From NCBI RefSeq assembly GCF_000738005.1, contig NZ_JHAL01000001.1, positions 431,108 through 495,107 of the forward strand: DNA of 64,000 nucleotides. The letters are read 5' to 3'. The notes under the pieces are model-generated. The model searched no databases. It saw only the letters and a list, made by a program, of their open reading frames with translations, and was not told the DNA's origin. The position numbers and the translations under genes were made by a program. Of this stretch, positions 56,044-64,000 are shown one piece after another (positions within the stretch are counted from its first letter, which is position 1; each line of letters starts with the position of its first letter). The DNA is from Bifidobacterium crudilactis. Its GTDB lineage: Bacteria; Actinomycetota; Actinomycetes; Actinomycetales; Bifidobacteriaceae.

Positions 56044-56787
56044 ATGAGCGAAAAAGACGTGCGAGGACCCAGGCCCGAGGATTCGGGCAGAGGCAAAGGG
56101 GTCATTGGTGTTCAGCTCATTGCATATTCGATGCTGCTGCTTTCGGGATTGGCCGTGTCTCTCTGGCCGGTACCCGCCGTCATCCTGTGCTGGATTATCG
56201 TCGTGGGTGCGGCCATGTTGGGCGCGCTGTTGTTCTGGTGGCCCTTTGACGACACGGTGACCACAAGTCTTGTGGAACGGGGTGTATCCGGGGTGACCGG
56301 TCTATGCGCCTTCGTGGCTTCGGCCGTGGTGGTGCCTCGTCTGGTCATGGAAGTCGATGCAGGGAGCGAGTCGAGAGCTTCTCTTACCTCATGGGCTGTG
56401 GTCTTCGGCACCTTGGTCACTGTACTGGTCATCATCGCGTTCATCACGCAGATGCTGCGCCGTGTGCGCTCGCATCTCATCCGTTCGCTGTCGCATGCCG
56501 TGTTCGGAGGCATCGCCTGCGTGAGCGCCGCCGGCTGGTCGTTCCTGCCGTTGCTCATCGGCATAGCCAAATCCGCGGGCGGAGTGAAGCATGTGGTGGG
56601 TTTCGTGCTGGTTGTGCTGGTGGTGCTCGTGATTCTGCTGTCCCTGGGGGCTGCTGCATCATCATGGTGGAACGAGGACACCGCGAAGGAAGCTTATGCG
56701 CGGGTGGGTATCGGTCTGCTGCCTGTCATGGTCGGAGGAATAGCCGTCTACATGGCGACTTTGGCGACGTATTTCCTCGTGTTCTAG
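56044..56787 (+). CDS. Integral membrane protein of unknown function
   Basis: 247 residues from ATG 56044 (AAAGGATG just upstream); an ATG at 56014 is possible. A hydrophilic start (SEKDVRGPRPEDSGRGKG) is followed by six or seven hydrophobic helices: LIAYSMLLLSGLAVSLWP, AVILCWIIVVGAAMLGALLFW, a third around LCAFVASAVVVPRLVM, WAVVFGTLVTVLVIIAFIT, then SAAGWSFLPLLIGIA, VVGFVLVVLVVLVILLSLG and VGIGLLPVMVGGIAVYMATL. No family was recognised. Divergent from the glnR-like gene; repeat copy 5 begins 43 nt behind it. Confidence 0.75.
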   Translation: MSEKDVRGPRPEDSGRGKGVIGVQLIAYSMLLLSGLAVSLWPVPAVILCWIIVVGAAMLGALLFWWPFDDTVTTSLVERGVSGVTGLCAFVASAVVVPRLVMEVDAGSESRASLTSWAVVFGTLVTVLVIIAFITQMLRRVRSHLIRSLSHAVFGGIACVSAAGWSFLPLLIGIAKSAGGVKHVVGFVLVVLVVLVILLSLGAAASSWWNEDTAKEAYARVGIGLLPVMVGGIAVYMATLATYFLVF

Positions 56788-56830
56788 GGGAATTCCGCTT
56801 CTCAGGTTTTAGCGTGTAAGTCGTCGCTAT

Positions 56831-56900
56831 GATAACTGCACTAAAAGGATAGCTTTTCCGAGAAATTGCTGCCAAAAGCTGTCCTTTTAGTGCAGTTATC
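56831..56900. repeat. Dispersed palindromic element, copy 5 (one G-U pair)
   Basis: Arms 56831-56853 and 56878-56900, loop 24 nt. Left-arm base 56850 is T where the other copies have C; facing G56881, it makes a U-G pair in plus-strand RNA. It lies between convergent membrane-protein and ppa genes. Confidence 0.95.
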
Positions 56901-56984
56901 TATTCTCAATGAGAGCAAAGTGAGGCGCAGTGCCTGGCGGCGCGAGGCCCTGGTGACCGCGTGGCCGTTCGGGAATCCATACGA

Positions 56985-57020
56985 GATGAGGCCCGCAACC
57001 TCATTGTTGCGGGCCTCATC
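56985..57020 (-). terminator. Terminator after ppa
   Basis: Perfect 15-bp stem GATGAGGCCCGCAAC / GTTGCGGGCCTCATC (56985-56999, 57006-57020), 6-nt loop, 16 nt beyond the ppa stop. Confidence 0.85.
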
Positions 57021-57036
57021 AACGGTGTATCGTGCC

Positions 57037-57531
57037 TCAGCGTTCCGATTCCGACAGACGCACGACGGCCTTCTGAATTTCCGTCTCAGCTGCTGCCGCA
57101 TCCGTCCAGAAGTCTCCTGGCATGACTTCCTTTCCTGGCTCAAGCGCCTTGTACTGCTCGAAGAAGTGCTTGATTTCGGCCTTGTGGAAATCAGAGACGT
57201 CGGCGATGTCCTTGATGTCGTCGAAACGTACGTCGGCAGGTACGCACAGCACCTTGTCGTCACCGCCCGCTTCATCGACCATATGATACAGACCGACTGC
57301 GCGGCACTCGATGACGCATCCCGGGAATACCGAATTCGGAATCATCACCAAGGCGTCCAGCGGATCGCCGTCCTCTCCGAGAGTGCCTTCGATATATCCG
57401 TAGTCATCCGGATATCCCATGGAGGTGAAGAGCGTACGGTCCAGCTTGATGCGGCCGCTGTCGTGATCGACCTCGTACTTATTGCGTGAGCCCCTTGGAA
57501 TTTCAACGACCACATCGAATGTTTCAGCCAT
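57037..57531 (-). CDS. ppa: Inorganic pyrophosphatase
   Basis: 164 residues, a family I soluble pyrophosphatase. [32 protein letters not shown] (metal-binding aspartates DGDPLD) and the [14 protein letters not shown] helix are diagnostic. It hydrolyses PPi released by polymerisation and activation reactions. AAGGAGACAAC, read on the coding strand, precedes ATG 57531. It is transcribed alone in the minus direction, with its own terminator. Confidence 0.96.
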   Translation of the reverse strand: MAETFDVVVEIPRGSRNKYEVDHDSGRIKLDRTLFTSMGYPDDYGYIEGTLGEDGDPLDALVMIPNSVFPGCVIECRAVGLYHMVDEAGGDDKVLCVPADVRFDDIKDIADVSDFHKAEIKHFFEQYKALEPGKEVMPGDFWTDAAAAETEIQKAVVRLSESER

Positions 57532-57655
57532 GTTGTCTCCTTGACGTTAATGGGTTGATGCCTTGACTACAACCACAATACCCGCTGTCCGAGAAGGCGG
57601 CGGGTATGGGTTCCGAAGTCGTCGAGCGGTGGCGTGCATCACCCCTTGGGGGCTT

Positions 57656-59845
57656 TCACTGTGAGGTTTTCACGGTGAGGATATGCGCCACGTCCGCCCA
57701 TGGCGCCAACGAGACGTAGTCGTCCCCATTCCATACGAATTCGCGCCCGCTCAGCTCGTCGTGCATCGGCAGGCCTTCTCCGGGTGCGTAGCCGAAGTCG
57801 GCGGGATTCCAGTGCACGCCGGAAGCATGGGCATTATGTCCGTCTAGGTTTACGACCACGATGATGGTGTCTGCATCATGTGATTCCGTGAAATCTGCGC
57901 TGGTGTGCCTTGCGAAGGCGATGATTGAGGGGTCGTCCGTGCCGAGGATGCTGAGATTGTGGTACCCCTGGCAACTCGGGTGGCCGCGCCGTATGTCATT
58001 GAGGGTGCGCAACAGTCCGGAAATGCCGATGCGTTCGGCATTCGCCCAGTCACGAAGCTTGATTTCGTACTTCTCGTTGTCTATCTGTTCTTCGAATCCC
58101 GGGCGCTGTCTGTTTTCTATCAGCTCGAATCCGTTGTAGATTCCCCAGCTCGCCGAGCCCATCGAAGCCAGCACCGCACGTACCGCGTGACCGGCTATGC
58201 CGTTGTCGCGCAGATAGTCGGTGAGGATATCGGGGGTCGTAGGCCAGAAGGAATTGTGTTGGTAGTAGGCCGTATCGCCGTTGGTCAAGGTCAGATACTC
58301 CGCCAGTTCCTCTTTGGTGTTCCGCCACGGGAAATAGCAGTGTGATTGCGTGAATCCGACATAGCTCAGTGCCAGCATCATGCCGGGACGGGTGAAGGCT
58401 TCGGCAAGGAACAGTATTTCGGGGTGACGTTTGTTGATGGCCTTGATGACATCCTGCCAGAAGCGGACCGGCTTGGTGTGAGGATTGTCGATTCTGAACG
58501 CCGTGACACCGGCGCCGATCCAGAGTTCCAGTATTCTGATGACTTCGCGCTCGATACCGGGCATGTCCTCGTCGAAATCTATGGGGTAGATGTCCTGGTA
58601 TTTCTTGGGCGGATTCTCGGCGAAGGCGATGCTGCCGTCGGCTTTGTGACGGAACCAGTTCGGATGCTCCTTCACCCAGGGGTGGTCGGGAGAGCATTGC
58701 AGCGCGAAGTCCAAGGCGATTTCCAAGCCCAGCTTGTGGGCGGTGTCGCAGAAGTCACGGAAATCGTCCATCGTGCCCAGAAGAGGATCGACGGTGTCGT
58801 GGCCGCCGAGTGCGGAACCGATGCCGAATGGCGAGCCCGGGTCATATGGTCCGGCGATGAGCGCATTGTTTCTGCCCTTGCGATTGGTCTGCCCGATAGG
58901 GAATATCGGGGGCAGATAGACGATATCGAAGCCTTCTTCCTTGGCTCTGTTCAGACCGCTCGTCGCCGTAGCGAAGGTGCCCTGCACGATGTGGTGGGTC
59001 TGCGGGTCCAGATATGCGCCTTCCGAACGTGGGAAGAATTGGTACCACGATGCGAAGCTCGACTTGGGGCGTTGCACGAGTATGGCTTTCGGCCTGCTCG
59101 GCGAAATGTCGCTTCGCAGCGGATTGCTCTGATGCAGACGCTGTATCTCGGCCGTATTCGCTGCCGCGAAACGTTCTGAGATGTCCAACGTGATATCGGC
59201 AAGTGTGTCGGCTGCCTTGAGCAGCGTCTTCTTTGCCCGCGCTCCCAGACCGGCATCGTCGTCCGTGGCCCAGGCGGTGAGGATGCGTGCGCCTTCGTCC
59301 AAGGCATTGGCGATGTCGTCATTGACTTCGACCTTGATTGTTGCGTCGTGGAGCCATAGTGCGAAGCTGTCACGCCATCCTTCGATGGTGACCGTCCACA
59401 ATCCCAGTTGACGGCGTATGGATGAGAAGCCCCGTTCCCAGGGGTTGACGTCGCTGTGTCGTCCGGCCTGGAGCTGCCCCGACCAGCGGTCGAGTCCGGC
59501 GTTGAGACATGTCATTTTTCGGCGTTGCACCACTCGACCCTGCGGGTTCCGCAGGACGGCGGTGGCCCCGACCTTCGCGCGGCCTTCGACGAAAACCTGG
59601 GCGCTGACGGTGATGGTCTCTCCCAGCTCCACCCTTGCAGGGAAGCAGTCGTCCTCTTGCGAGGGAGTGACGTCGAGGATGTTCACGCGGCCGAACAGTG
59701 GTGGCTCCGTGTTGTCCGCCTGTGCTTTCCGCGTGCGTTGTGCCGCGTTTTTCGAAACCTTGCCGGTTTTCGAGTTTTTCGTCGATGATGTGCCGGATGT
59801 CTTGGGCTGAGCTGCGCGTGCCCCGCTGCGTTGTGGTGCTGTCAT
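57656..59845 (-). CDS. glgE: Alpha-1,4-glucan:maltose-1-phosphate maltosyltransferase
   Basis: 729 residues. A GH13_3 enzyme that extends alpha-glucan from maltose 1-phosphate (GlgE pathway). A Ser/Thr/Lys-rich N-terminal 50 residues precede a beta-sandwich N domain and the (beta/alpha)8 barrel. Catalytic residues sit in FRIDNPHTKPVRFW (Asp nucleophile) and FLAEAFTRPGMM (Glu acid); PIGQTNRKGRNNAL and HSFWPTTPDIL-type NSFWPTTPDILTDYL are GlgE blocks. ATG 59845 lies 6 nt after TACAAT, suggesting a leaderless message; upstream in-frame codons to 60040 overlap the divergent gene and are unlikely. Partner genes (treS, pep2) are not in the window. Confidence 0.95.
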   Translation of the reverse strand: MTAPQRSGARAAQPKTSGTSSTKNSKTGKVSKNAAQRTRKAQADNTEPPLFGRVNILDVTPSQEDDCFPARVELGETITVSAQVFVEGRAKVGATAVLRNPQGRVVQRRKMTCLNAGLDRWSGQLQAGRHSDVNPWERGFSSIRRQLGLWTVTIEGWRDSFALWLHDATIKVEVNDDIANALDEGARILTAWATDDDAGLGARAKKTLLKAADTLADITLDISERFAAANTAEIQRLHQSNPLRSDISPSRPKAILVQRPKSSFASWYQFFPRSEGAYLDPQTHHIVQGTFATATSGLNRAKEEGFDIVYLPPIFPIGQTNRKGRNNALIAGPYDPGSPFGIGSALGGHDTVDPLLGTMDDFRDFCDTAHKLGLEIALDFALQCSPDHPWVKEHPNWFRHKADGSIAFAENPPKKYQDIYPIDFDEDMPGIEREVIRILELWIGAGVTAFRIDNPHTKPVRFWQDVIKAINKRHPEILFLAEAFTRPGMMLALSYVGFTQSHCYFPWRNTKEELAEYLTLTNGDTAYYQHNSFWPTTPDILTDYLRDNGIAGHAVRAVLASMGSASWGIYNGFELIENRQRPGFEEQIDNEKYEIKLRDWANAERIGISGLLRTLNDIRRGHPSCQGYHNLSILGTDDPSIIAFARHTSADFTESHDADTIIVVVNLDGHNAHASGVHWNPADFGYAPGEGLPMHDELSGREFVWNGDDYVSLAPWADVAHILTVKTSQ

Positions 59846-60019
59846 ATACCCATTGTATGGAGCTTTCGAGGTTTTGTCCGCAACCGTTTTACGGATTGTC
59901 CACTTTTCCCGGCTGCCGAGCTCGTTGGTGCACACCCGGAGGCTTCGCATGGATGACGGGCCGGTCCGTGAAAAGCTCGTGCTTCGTAAAGAACACGGAC
60001 AGGCGAGAAGGAGTAAGTG

Positions 60020-62278
60020 ATGAGTGCTCACGGTTTTCATAGACGGGCTGTGCCACTGGTGGTGTTGGCGCTAAGTCTCATGCTGATGGTGCTGACGGTG
60101 CCGTCGTCGCAGGCCGCGGAAGGACTTGTGCGGGCCCAGGACCAGCTGTCGCTTGCCTACACTCATCGCTCGGCTGAGCATCGAATAGGACCCTTGGTGG
60201 TCGATGCTCAGGGAAGGCGAGGGTATTGCATGGAAACGGATTTGCCCGCGGAATTATGGTACGGGGATGTCGAAGCCATCGGAGATTCCGAGGACTCCCG
60301 TGCGATCGCCTACCTCGCCGAGCGGTATCGCAGTAGTGATGATGCCCTGATTCAGGCTGCGGTGGCCGTCCTGGTGCACGACTATTTCGATTTGCGTATG
60401 CCGGATTGGTTGAGCCGTCGAAGCAGCCTGTCGGCGCAACGTCCCGACATCATCCAGAAGGCCGAGGAATTGTGGGCACAGGCCCGGACGGCCATTCCCA
60501 TCGATGCTCGGAGCTCGGTTGGCTTCACGGAGGCGAAACGTCGTGGATTCGTGGAAGTGCATATCATCAACCCACAGGGAACTGCGGTGGCGGATGTCCC
60601 CTACGAGGCGCGGCTGATAGGGCCGGCCGTGTTCGCCGCCAACGGGAAGAGCGACATTGCCGGCGTATCGCATGCGGATGGCTCCCGGCTGGATTGGGTC
60701 GCCACCGGCGACGGTCCGGTTCGTGTGGCCTTGGACTACGAATATCAGGGGGTCGAGCGGCTGGTCAGCGCTCAGGATTACCTGCGTAGCTCCGGTGCTC
60801 ATCGAGCGGCAATCAAGGAACAGGAGATAGAGGTTCGCAAATCGTTCTCCCCGGTGCTGACCTCGCGGGTGCCTCAGCAGGTGCTTGACGGAGGCGAGGG
60901 GGTTGAGGATACCGTCAACTCGGATGTCGTGGAGGGGGACGTCTGGGCTGCAGGCGTCAGTTTGAAGGCGCAGGGGTATTTTTTCGAGGGATTGACGGTC
61001 GCGGACCTCTCCGAAGAGGTGTTCGCAGGGGGCGGCGATACTTCGGCTGCGGCCCTCGAAGCCTTGGCGGGAAAGGGTTTGCGTCATGCAGCCAGTTCGG
61101 AGATAGAGTTTACGGATGCAGGGCAGAGTTTCACGGTCGCGGCGTATCTGGACGATGCGCGAACGCAGCGGTATGCCCTGCCGACGACCGGAGGATTCGG
61201 CAGTTGGATTTGGGTCATTGCCCGCGATGAGCAGGACGATGAGAGCAAAGGGTATCTGGAGGGCGACTATGCCACCGCCTTTCCCGATGCGTTGGAGACC
61301 GTGTCGGGCAGGTCGCAGGTACTGGTCGACTCGAGTGTAACGGAGCATACCGCGTCACGGGGCAGTGTGCTCAGCGACACCATCACCGTGACGGGTTTTC
61401 CTGCTGACCATGGGGAGTTCAAGGGAAATCCCGATTTCGGATTCGCGTCGGATAACGCGGTCGCCAGGGTGAGACTGCTGTGGTCGGGAGACGCCGAGGA
61501 TGCCCGGAACGATATCTTGTACGAACCGGCAACGCAGACCCCGCCTGAGGGGGACGAACACCATAAGGTGGTCGGCACATGGGAATACCCGGCAAGGAAC
61601 GGTGTCTTCAAAATAGGTGGCGGCGCGCCCGACGTCCATGGGATGCCGGTGAATATCGTCGCGGACGTCCACGGGTATTACGTCTTCATCTACGAATTCC
61701 ATGGAGATGACCGTGCCTCCCCGGTGGCTAGCTCCTACATGGATGCCTGGGAACGGGTACGGGTTCTTGAAGATTCGCCACCTCCTGCGGCAACTTTGAC
61801 GACGAAGGCCAGCCCGGGGAAAGCGAATGTCGGAGATGAATGCATCGATACGGCAGAGATACGGGGCAGGGTCGAGGATGGCTCGTATGTGACCTTCACC
61901 GCCTACGGCGCGACTTCTGAGCACACGATGCCTGATCTGCTGCGACCTTTGCTGCAGGAGGAGCGGGTGGCTCTCGAAGCGGATTCGGCAGAGCAGGACG
62001 CGAGCAGTCCGGGCGTTCGTGCCGAGCAGGCAGGGGCCGTGTTCTGGAAGGCGACGCTCTGGGGGCCTGACGGCAATATCATCGACGCCCATCATCTCGG
62101 CGCGGCTGGCGAGGTGACGACGGTTTCGTCGCTTCCGCAGAGTGCCGCAGCGGAGCGGCAACCGGGCACTGAGCGCTTGGCGGACACAGGATCGGGTGTT
62201 GTTGCGAGATTCGCATTGCTGTCGTTGACGCTTGTGGGATTTGCGGTGGCTCTTCATCTGGTGGCTTCGTCGCACTGA
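60020..62278 (+). CDS. Wall-anchored surface protein with LADTG sorting signal and possible thioester domain
   Basis: 752 residues; ATG 60020 is 6 nt after AAGGAG (a GTG at 60017 is nearer). Signal peptide: basic HRRAVPLV then a hydrophobic core, with likely cleavage near SSQAA (residue 33). Residues 35-135 hold RRGYCMETDLPAELW (Cys70) and DDALIQAAVAVLVHDYFD (Gln112), a Cys/Gln arrangement resembling thioester (TED/TQXA-type) adhesin domains of Gram-positives; this is an inference. Two or more beta-rich, Ig-like or VaFE-type regions follow. The end is LADTG, a hydrophobic helix and SSH, fitting a class E (LAXTG) sortase substrate, though the usual positive tail is nearly lost. Divergent from glgE, convergent with another LAXTG gene. 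Confidence 0.8.
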   Translation: MSAHGFHRRAVPLVVLALSLMLMVLTVPSSQAAEGLVRAQDQLSLAYTHRSAEHRIGPLVVDAQGRRGYCMETDLPAELWYGDVEAIGDSEDSRAIAYLAERYRSSDDALIQAAVAVLVHDYFDLRMPDWLSRRSSLSAQRPDIIQKAEELWAQARTAIPIDARSSVGFTEAKRRGFVEVHIINPQGTAVADVPYEARLIGPAVFAANGKSDIAGVSHADGSRLDWVATGDGPVRVALDYEYQGVERLVSAQDYLRSSGAHRAAIKEQEIEVRKSFSPVLTSRVPQQVLDGGEGVEDTVNSDVVEGDVWAAGVSLKAQGYFFEGLTVADLSEEVFAGGGDTSAAALEALAGKGLRHAASSEIEFTDAGQSFTVAAYLDDARTQRYALPTTGGFGSWIWVIARDEQDDESKGYLEGDYATAFPDALETVSGRSQVLVDSSVTEHTASRGSVLSDTITVTGFPADHGEFKGNPDFGFASDNAVARVRLLWSGDAEDARNDILYEPATQTPPEGDEHHKVVGTWEYPARNGVFKIGGGAPDVHGMPVNIVADVHGYYVFIYEFHGDDRASPVASSYMDAWERVRVLEDSPPPAATLTTKASPGKANVGDECIDTAEIRGRVEDGSYVTFTAYGATSEHTMPDLLRPLLQEERVALEADSAEQDASSPGVRAEQAGAVFWKATLWGPDGNIIDAHHLGAAGEVTTVSSLPQSAAAERQPGTERLADTGSGVVARFALLSLTLVGFAVALHLVASSH

Positions 62279-62334
62279 GCGGAGTGCCGAGGGTTCTGGC
62301 CACGGCGATGTGTGACTGCCGTCTCGTACAGAAG

Positions 62335-62391
62335 ACCACAACGGGCTGTGCCCTCGGAATAGCTCATCCCGAGGGCACAGCCCGTTGTGGT
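62335..62391. terminator. Bidirectional terminator between the two surface-protein genes
   Basis: Perfect 23-bp stem (62335-62357 with 62369-62391; left arm starts ACCACAACGGGC and ends CCCTCGG), 11-nt loop, midway between stops at 62278 and 62404. Confidence 0.9.
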
Positions 62392-62403
62392 TGTATCGGT
62401 GAT

Positions 62404-64000
62404 TCAGTTTTCGTTCTTATGGTGCATGCTGTAGGAGATGCCTCCGGCAGCAAGCAGCAGCAGGGTCACGGCGATAACGGAAGCCATGCTGACTCCGGTG
62501 CTTGCCAGCACCTTTTGAGCCGGTTGATGCTTGTCTGTCGTGCCGTTCGCATTCTGCGATGCGGGGGGTCCGCCTTGGTCTTTGCCGCCTGGTGTGGTAC
62601 CGCTCCCGCCGTCCTCGCCTCCCGGGTTGTCGGTATCCTGCTGTGCGAAGGTCACGAAGGGCAGCACCACCTGCTGCTTCTTCAGACTCATCAGATCGGC
62701 CTGACTCTGGCTGCCCGAGATGATATCAATCGCGTTGCTGTCCGTGGTTACGCTGTCATGAGCCGGAGTGTCGGCAACGTTACCCAGGCCGCCGCCGAAA
62801 CGGTAGTTATGCACGAAGCTCGGGCAGGAATTCAACCCGTCCCAGCAGTCCTTGCTGAATACGGGACGGACGTTGCCGATGCCTTCGGAGTCTTCTGCGC
62901 TGCTGAATATCGCGACCTGATATCCGGTGTTGCCCAGATCGATTCCGGTGAGTGCGTCAGACGGCACGGAGGCGACGATGGCGTTTCCTTGAACGACACT
63001 GAGGTCGACATCGGCGGATTTGCTGGGTTCGTTGCCGGGCTCATATACTCCGCTGCCATATCGTGCGCCGTTGTTCCTTCCGTCGGCGACTATGGCTTTC
63101 TGCCAGGCACCCTCGGTGAAGGTGTTGGTCCCCGGTAGTTCCGCCGTCGCAGCTGCGGTGGAACGCGCCTTCGACGACGATGCCTTCCCCAGATAGATGT
63201 TCAGCCTCTGGGTGCTCATGCCGTTGCCGCCCCATGCGTTCGTGATGCCGCCGTCCACGGTGGTGACGAAGCGGATGTTGCCCCCGTCCCGATATACGGA
63301 GAAGGTGCGGAGATCGAAGCTGCCCTTGTTGAATGCGCTGTCGCTCGGATACACGTAGCTTCCGGGCCCGTTGTCATCGCCCTTGGGGTCGTTCAGGCTT
63401 CCCACGAGTGTGCCGAAAGCATAGACCTTGTATCGTTTGACGGTCATTACTTGGTTGTCGCCGACTGCGGTGACGCGTACGGTATTCGATACATTCGGCA
63501 GGTTGACGGTGGTGCTGAATGCTCCGTTCGTCACAGGCACTTCGGAATAGTCTCCGTCGTTGACGGAAATTCGCACGCTGGCGGCATTGCTCTTTCCTGA
63601 AACCGGCAGGTCGCGCTTGGCTGCGGTCTCCCCGTCGTTGATACCGGACAGCTCCAGGGTGGGGGCATCGCCAGTGGCCTGTCCATCGGCTGTGGCGTCC
63701 CAGTTATCCCACAGACCTGCGTCGAAGTTCAGGCGGCCGAGTTCAGTGGATGACCAGTTGTCTCCCGACTTGATGATGGACGTTCCGCCCACCGTGTAGT
63801 TGTGCAGCAGCAAACCCTTACGGTCGGTGCTCTGGTTGCCGATGGAGACGGGTTTGCCGTCGGAATCGGTGAATGCCTTGAACAGGCTTTCCTGGGCACT
63901 CTGATTGAGTTTGTTCCATGAGTCGACGTGGAATCCGTTGATGGTGATGCTCTGGGTGTTCTGCATGGCGAAAATACGAATGCCGCAATTGACCATGCCT
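62404..64000 (-). CDS. Extracellular LASTG-anchored protein with glucodextranase-like C-terminal domains (5' end outside window)
   Basis: At least 530 residues; the frame is still open at the window edge, so the N-terminus, probably with signal peptide and a catalytic domain, is missing. Visible order: a short stretch ending in LGRLNFDAGLWDNWDATADG, an Ig-like domain (LELSGINDGETAAKRDLPVSG onward, with VRISVNDGDYSEVPV), then a beta-sandwich starting GSLNDPKGDDNGPGSYVYP and FDLRTFSVYRDGGNIRFVTTV, which resembles the C-terminal domain of Arthrobacter glucodextranase and some pullulanases. A Gly/Pro/Asn linker leads to VLASTG, a hydrophobic helix and HHKNEN, i.e. a LAXTG sorting signal. It is likely a cell-wall alpha-glucan-degrading enzyme; the catalytic class cannot be read here. 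Confidence 0.8.
   Translation of the reverse strand, partial: GMVNCGIRIFAMQNTQSITINGFHVDSWNKLNQSAQESLFKAFTDSDGKPVSIGNQSTDRKGLLLHNYTVGGTSIIKSGDNWSSTELGRLNFDAGLWDNWDATADGQATGDAPTLELSGINDGETAAKRDLPVSGKSNAASVRISVNDGDYSEVPVTNGAFSTTVNLPNVSNTVRVTAVGDNQVMTVKRYKVYAFGTLVGSLNDPKGDDNGPGSYVYPSDSAFNKGSFDLRTFSVYRDGGNIRFVTTVDGGITNAWGGNGMSTQRLNIYLGKASSSKARSTAAATAELPGTNTFTEGAWQKAIVADGRNNGARYGSGVYEPGNEPSKSADVDLSVVQGNAIVASVPSDALTGIDLGNTGYQVAIFSSAEDSEGIGNVRPVFSKDCWDGLNSCPSFVHNYRFGGGLGNVADTPAHDSVTTDSNAIDIISGSQSQADLMSLKKQQVVLPFVTFAQQDTDNPGGEDGGSGTTPGGKDQGGPPASQNANGTTDKHQPAQKVLASTGVSMASVIAVTLLLLAAGGISYSMHHKNEN

Noticed and set aside
5066..56900. The five palindromes as a CRISPR array
   Set aside because: They are kilobases apart, each with a single self-complementary pair of arms; there are no regular spacers and no cas genes.

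Overview
The window is a gene-dense, high-GC Gram-positive chromosome segment, most likely from Bifidobacterium or a close relative in the Bifidobacteriaceae. This is inferred from the set of families seen: an aspartokinase split into separate catalytic and ACT genes, a HAIR operator at clpB, GlgE, a GlnR-like regulator, DUF2469, DUF3152 and DUF5701 proteins, a short SRP RNA, and LAXTG-type wall anchors. Species cannot be read from the sequence alone. Most of the window is core housekeeping; no prophage, transposase or CRISPR array is visible.

Layout. 1-8 kb: 3' end of dnaX, then recR, the split aspartokinase (lysC catalytic gene plus ACT gene), asd, a DUF5701 gene and leuA, so this is an amino-acid (Asp family and Leu) and DNA-repair block. 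8-13 kb: class A penicillin-binding protein, inositol-3-phosphate synthase and UDP-galactopyranose mutase, all envelope related. 13.3-19.6 kb: SRP RNA, a PAP2 phosphatase and a topA-tmk-holB replication operon. 19.7-29.3 kb: small-enzyme genes (YbhB, C69 dipeptidase, formate-THF ligase, tRNA-Lys, aquaglyceroporin, DUF3152 metalloprotease, GluQ-RS, YggS, DJ-1/PfpI, FAH family). 29.4-34.5 kb: HspR-type clpB, then a degenerate, frameshifted heavy-metal P-type ATPase. 34.8-44.8 kb: rmuC, a PRTase-like gene with trmH, an ABC exporter pair, gatCAB, a GNAT gene and DUF2469. 45-49.6 kb: an FAD oxidoreductase, rho and chorismate mutase. 49.7-57.5 kb: valS, an orphan solute-binding protein, nth, glnR-like, an unknown membrane protein and ppa. 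57.6-64 kb: glgE and two sortase-type surface proteins, the last cut by the window edge and glucodextranase-like.

The most unusual features not explained by gene annotation are: (i) a dispersed palindromic element of 70-71 bp present five times between genes, with nearly invariant 23-bp arms, a loop of constant 24-25 nt length but different sequence, one copy with a pair-preserving double substitution and one with a G-U pair; (ii) a P1B-ATPase-like locus that keeps its membrane metal-site motifs but has lost the phosphorylation motif and the whole nucleotide-binding domain and also carries a one-base frameshift; (iii) a LAXTG-anchored surface protein with a possible Cys/Gln thioester domain. 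Several genes (gatC, glgE, the YbhB gene, the chorismate mutase gene, the PRTase-like gene) have a -10-like hexamer 6-7 nt before the start codon, which suggests leaderless mRNAs.
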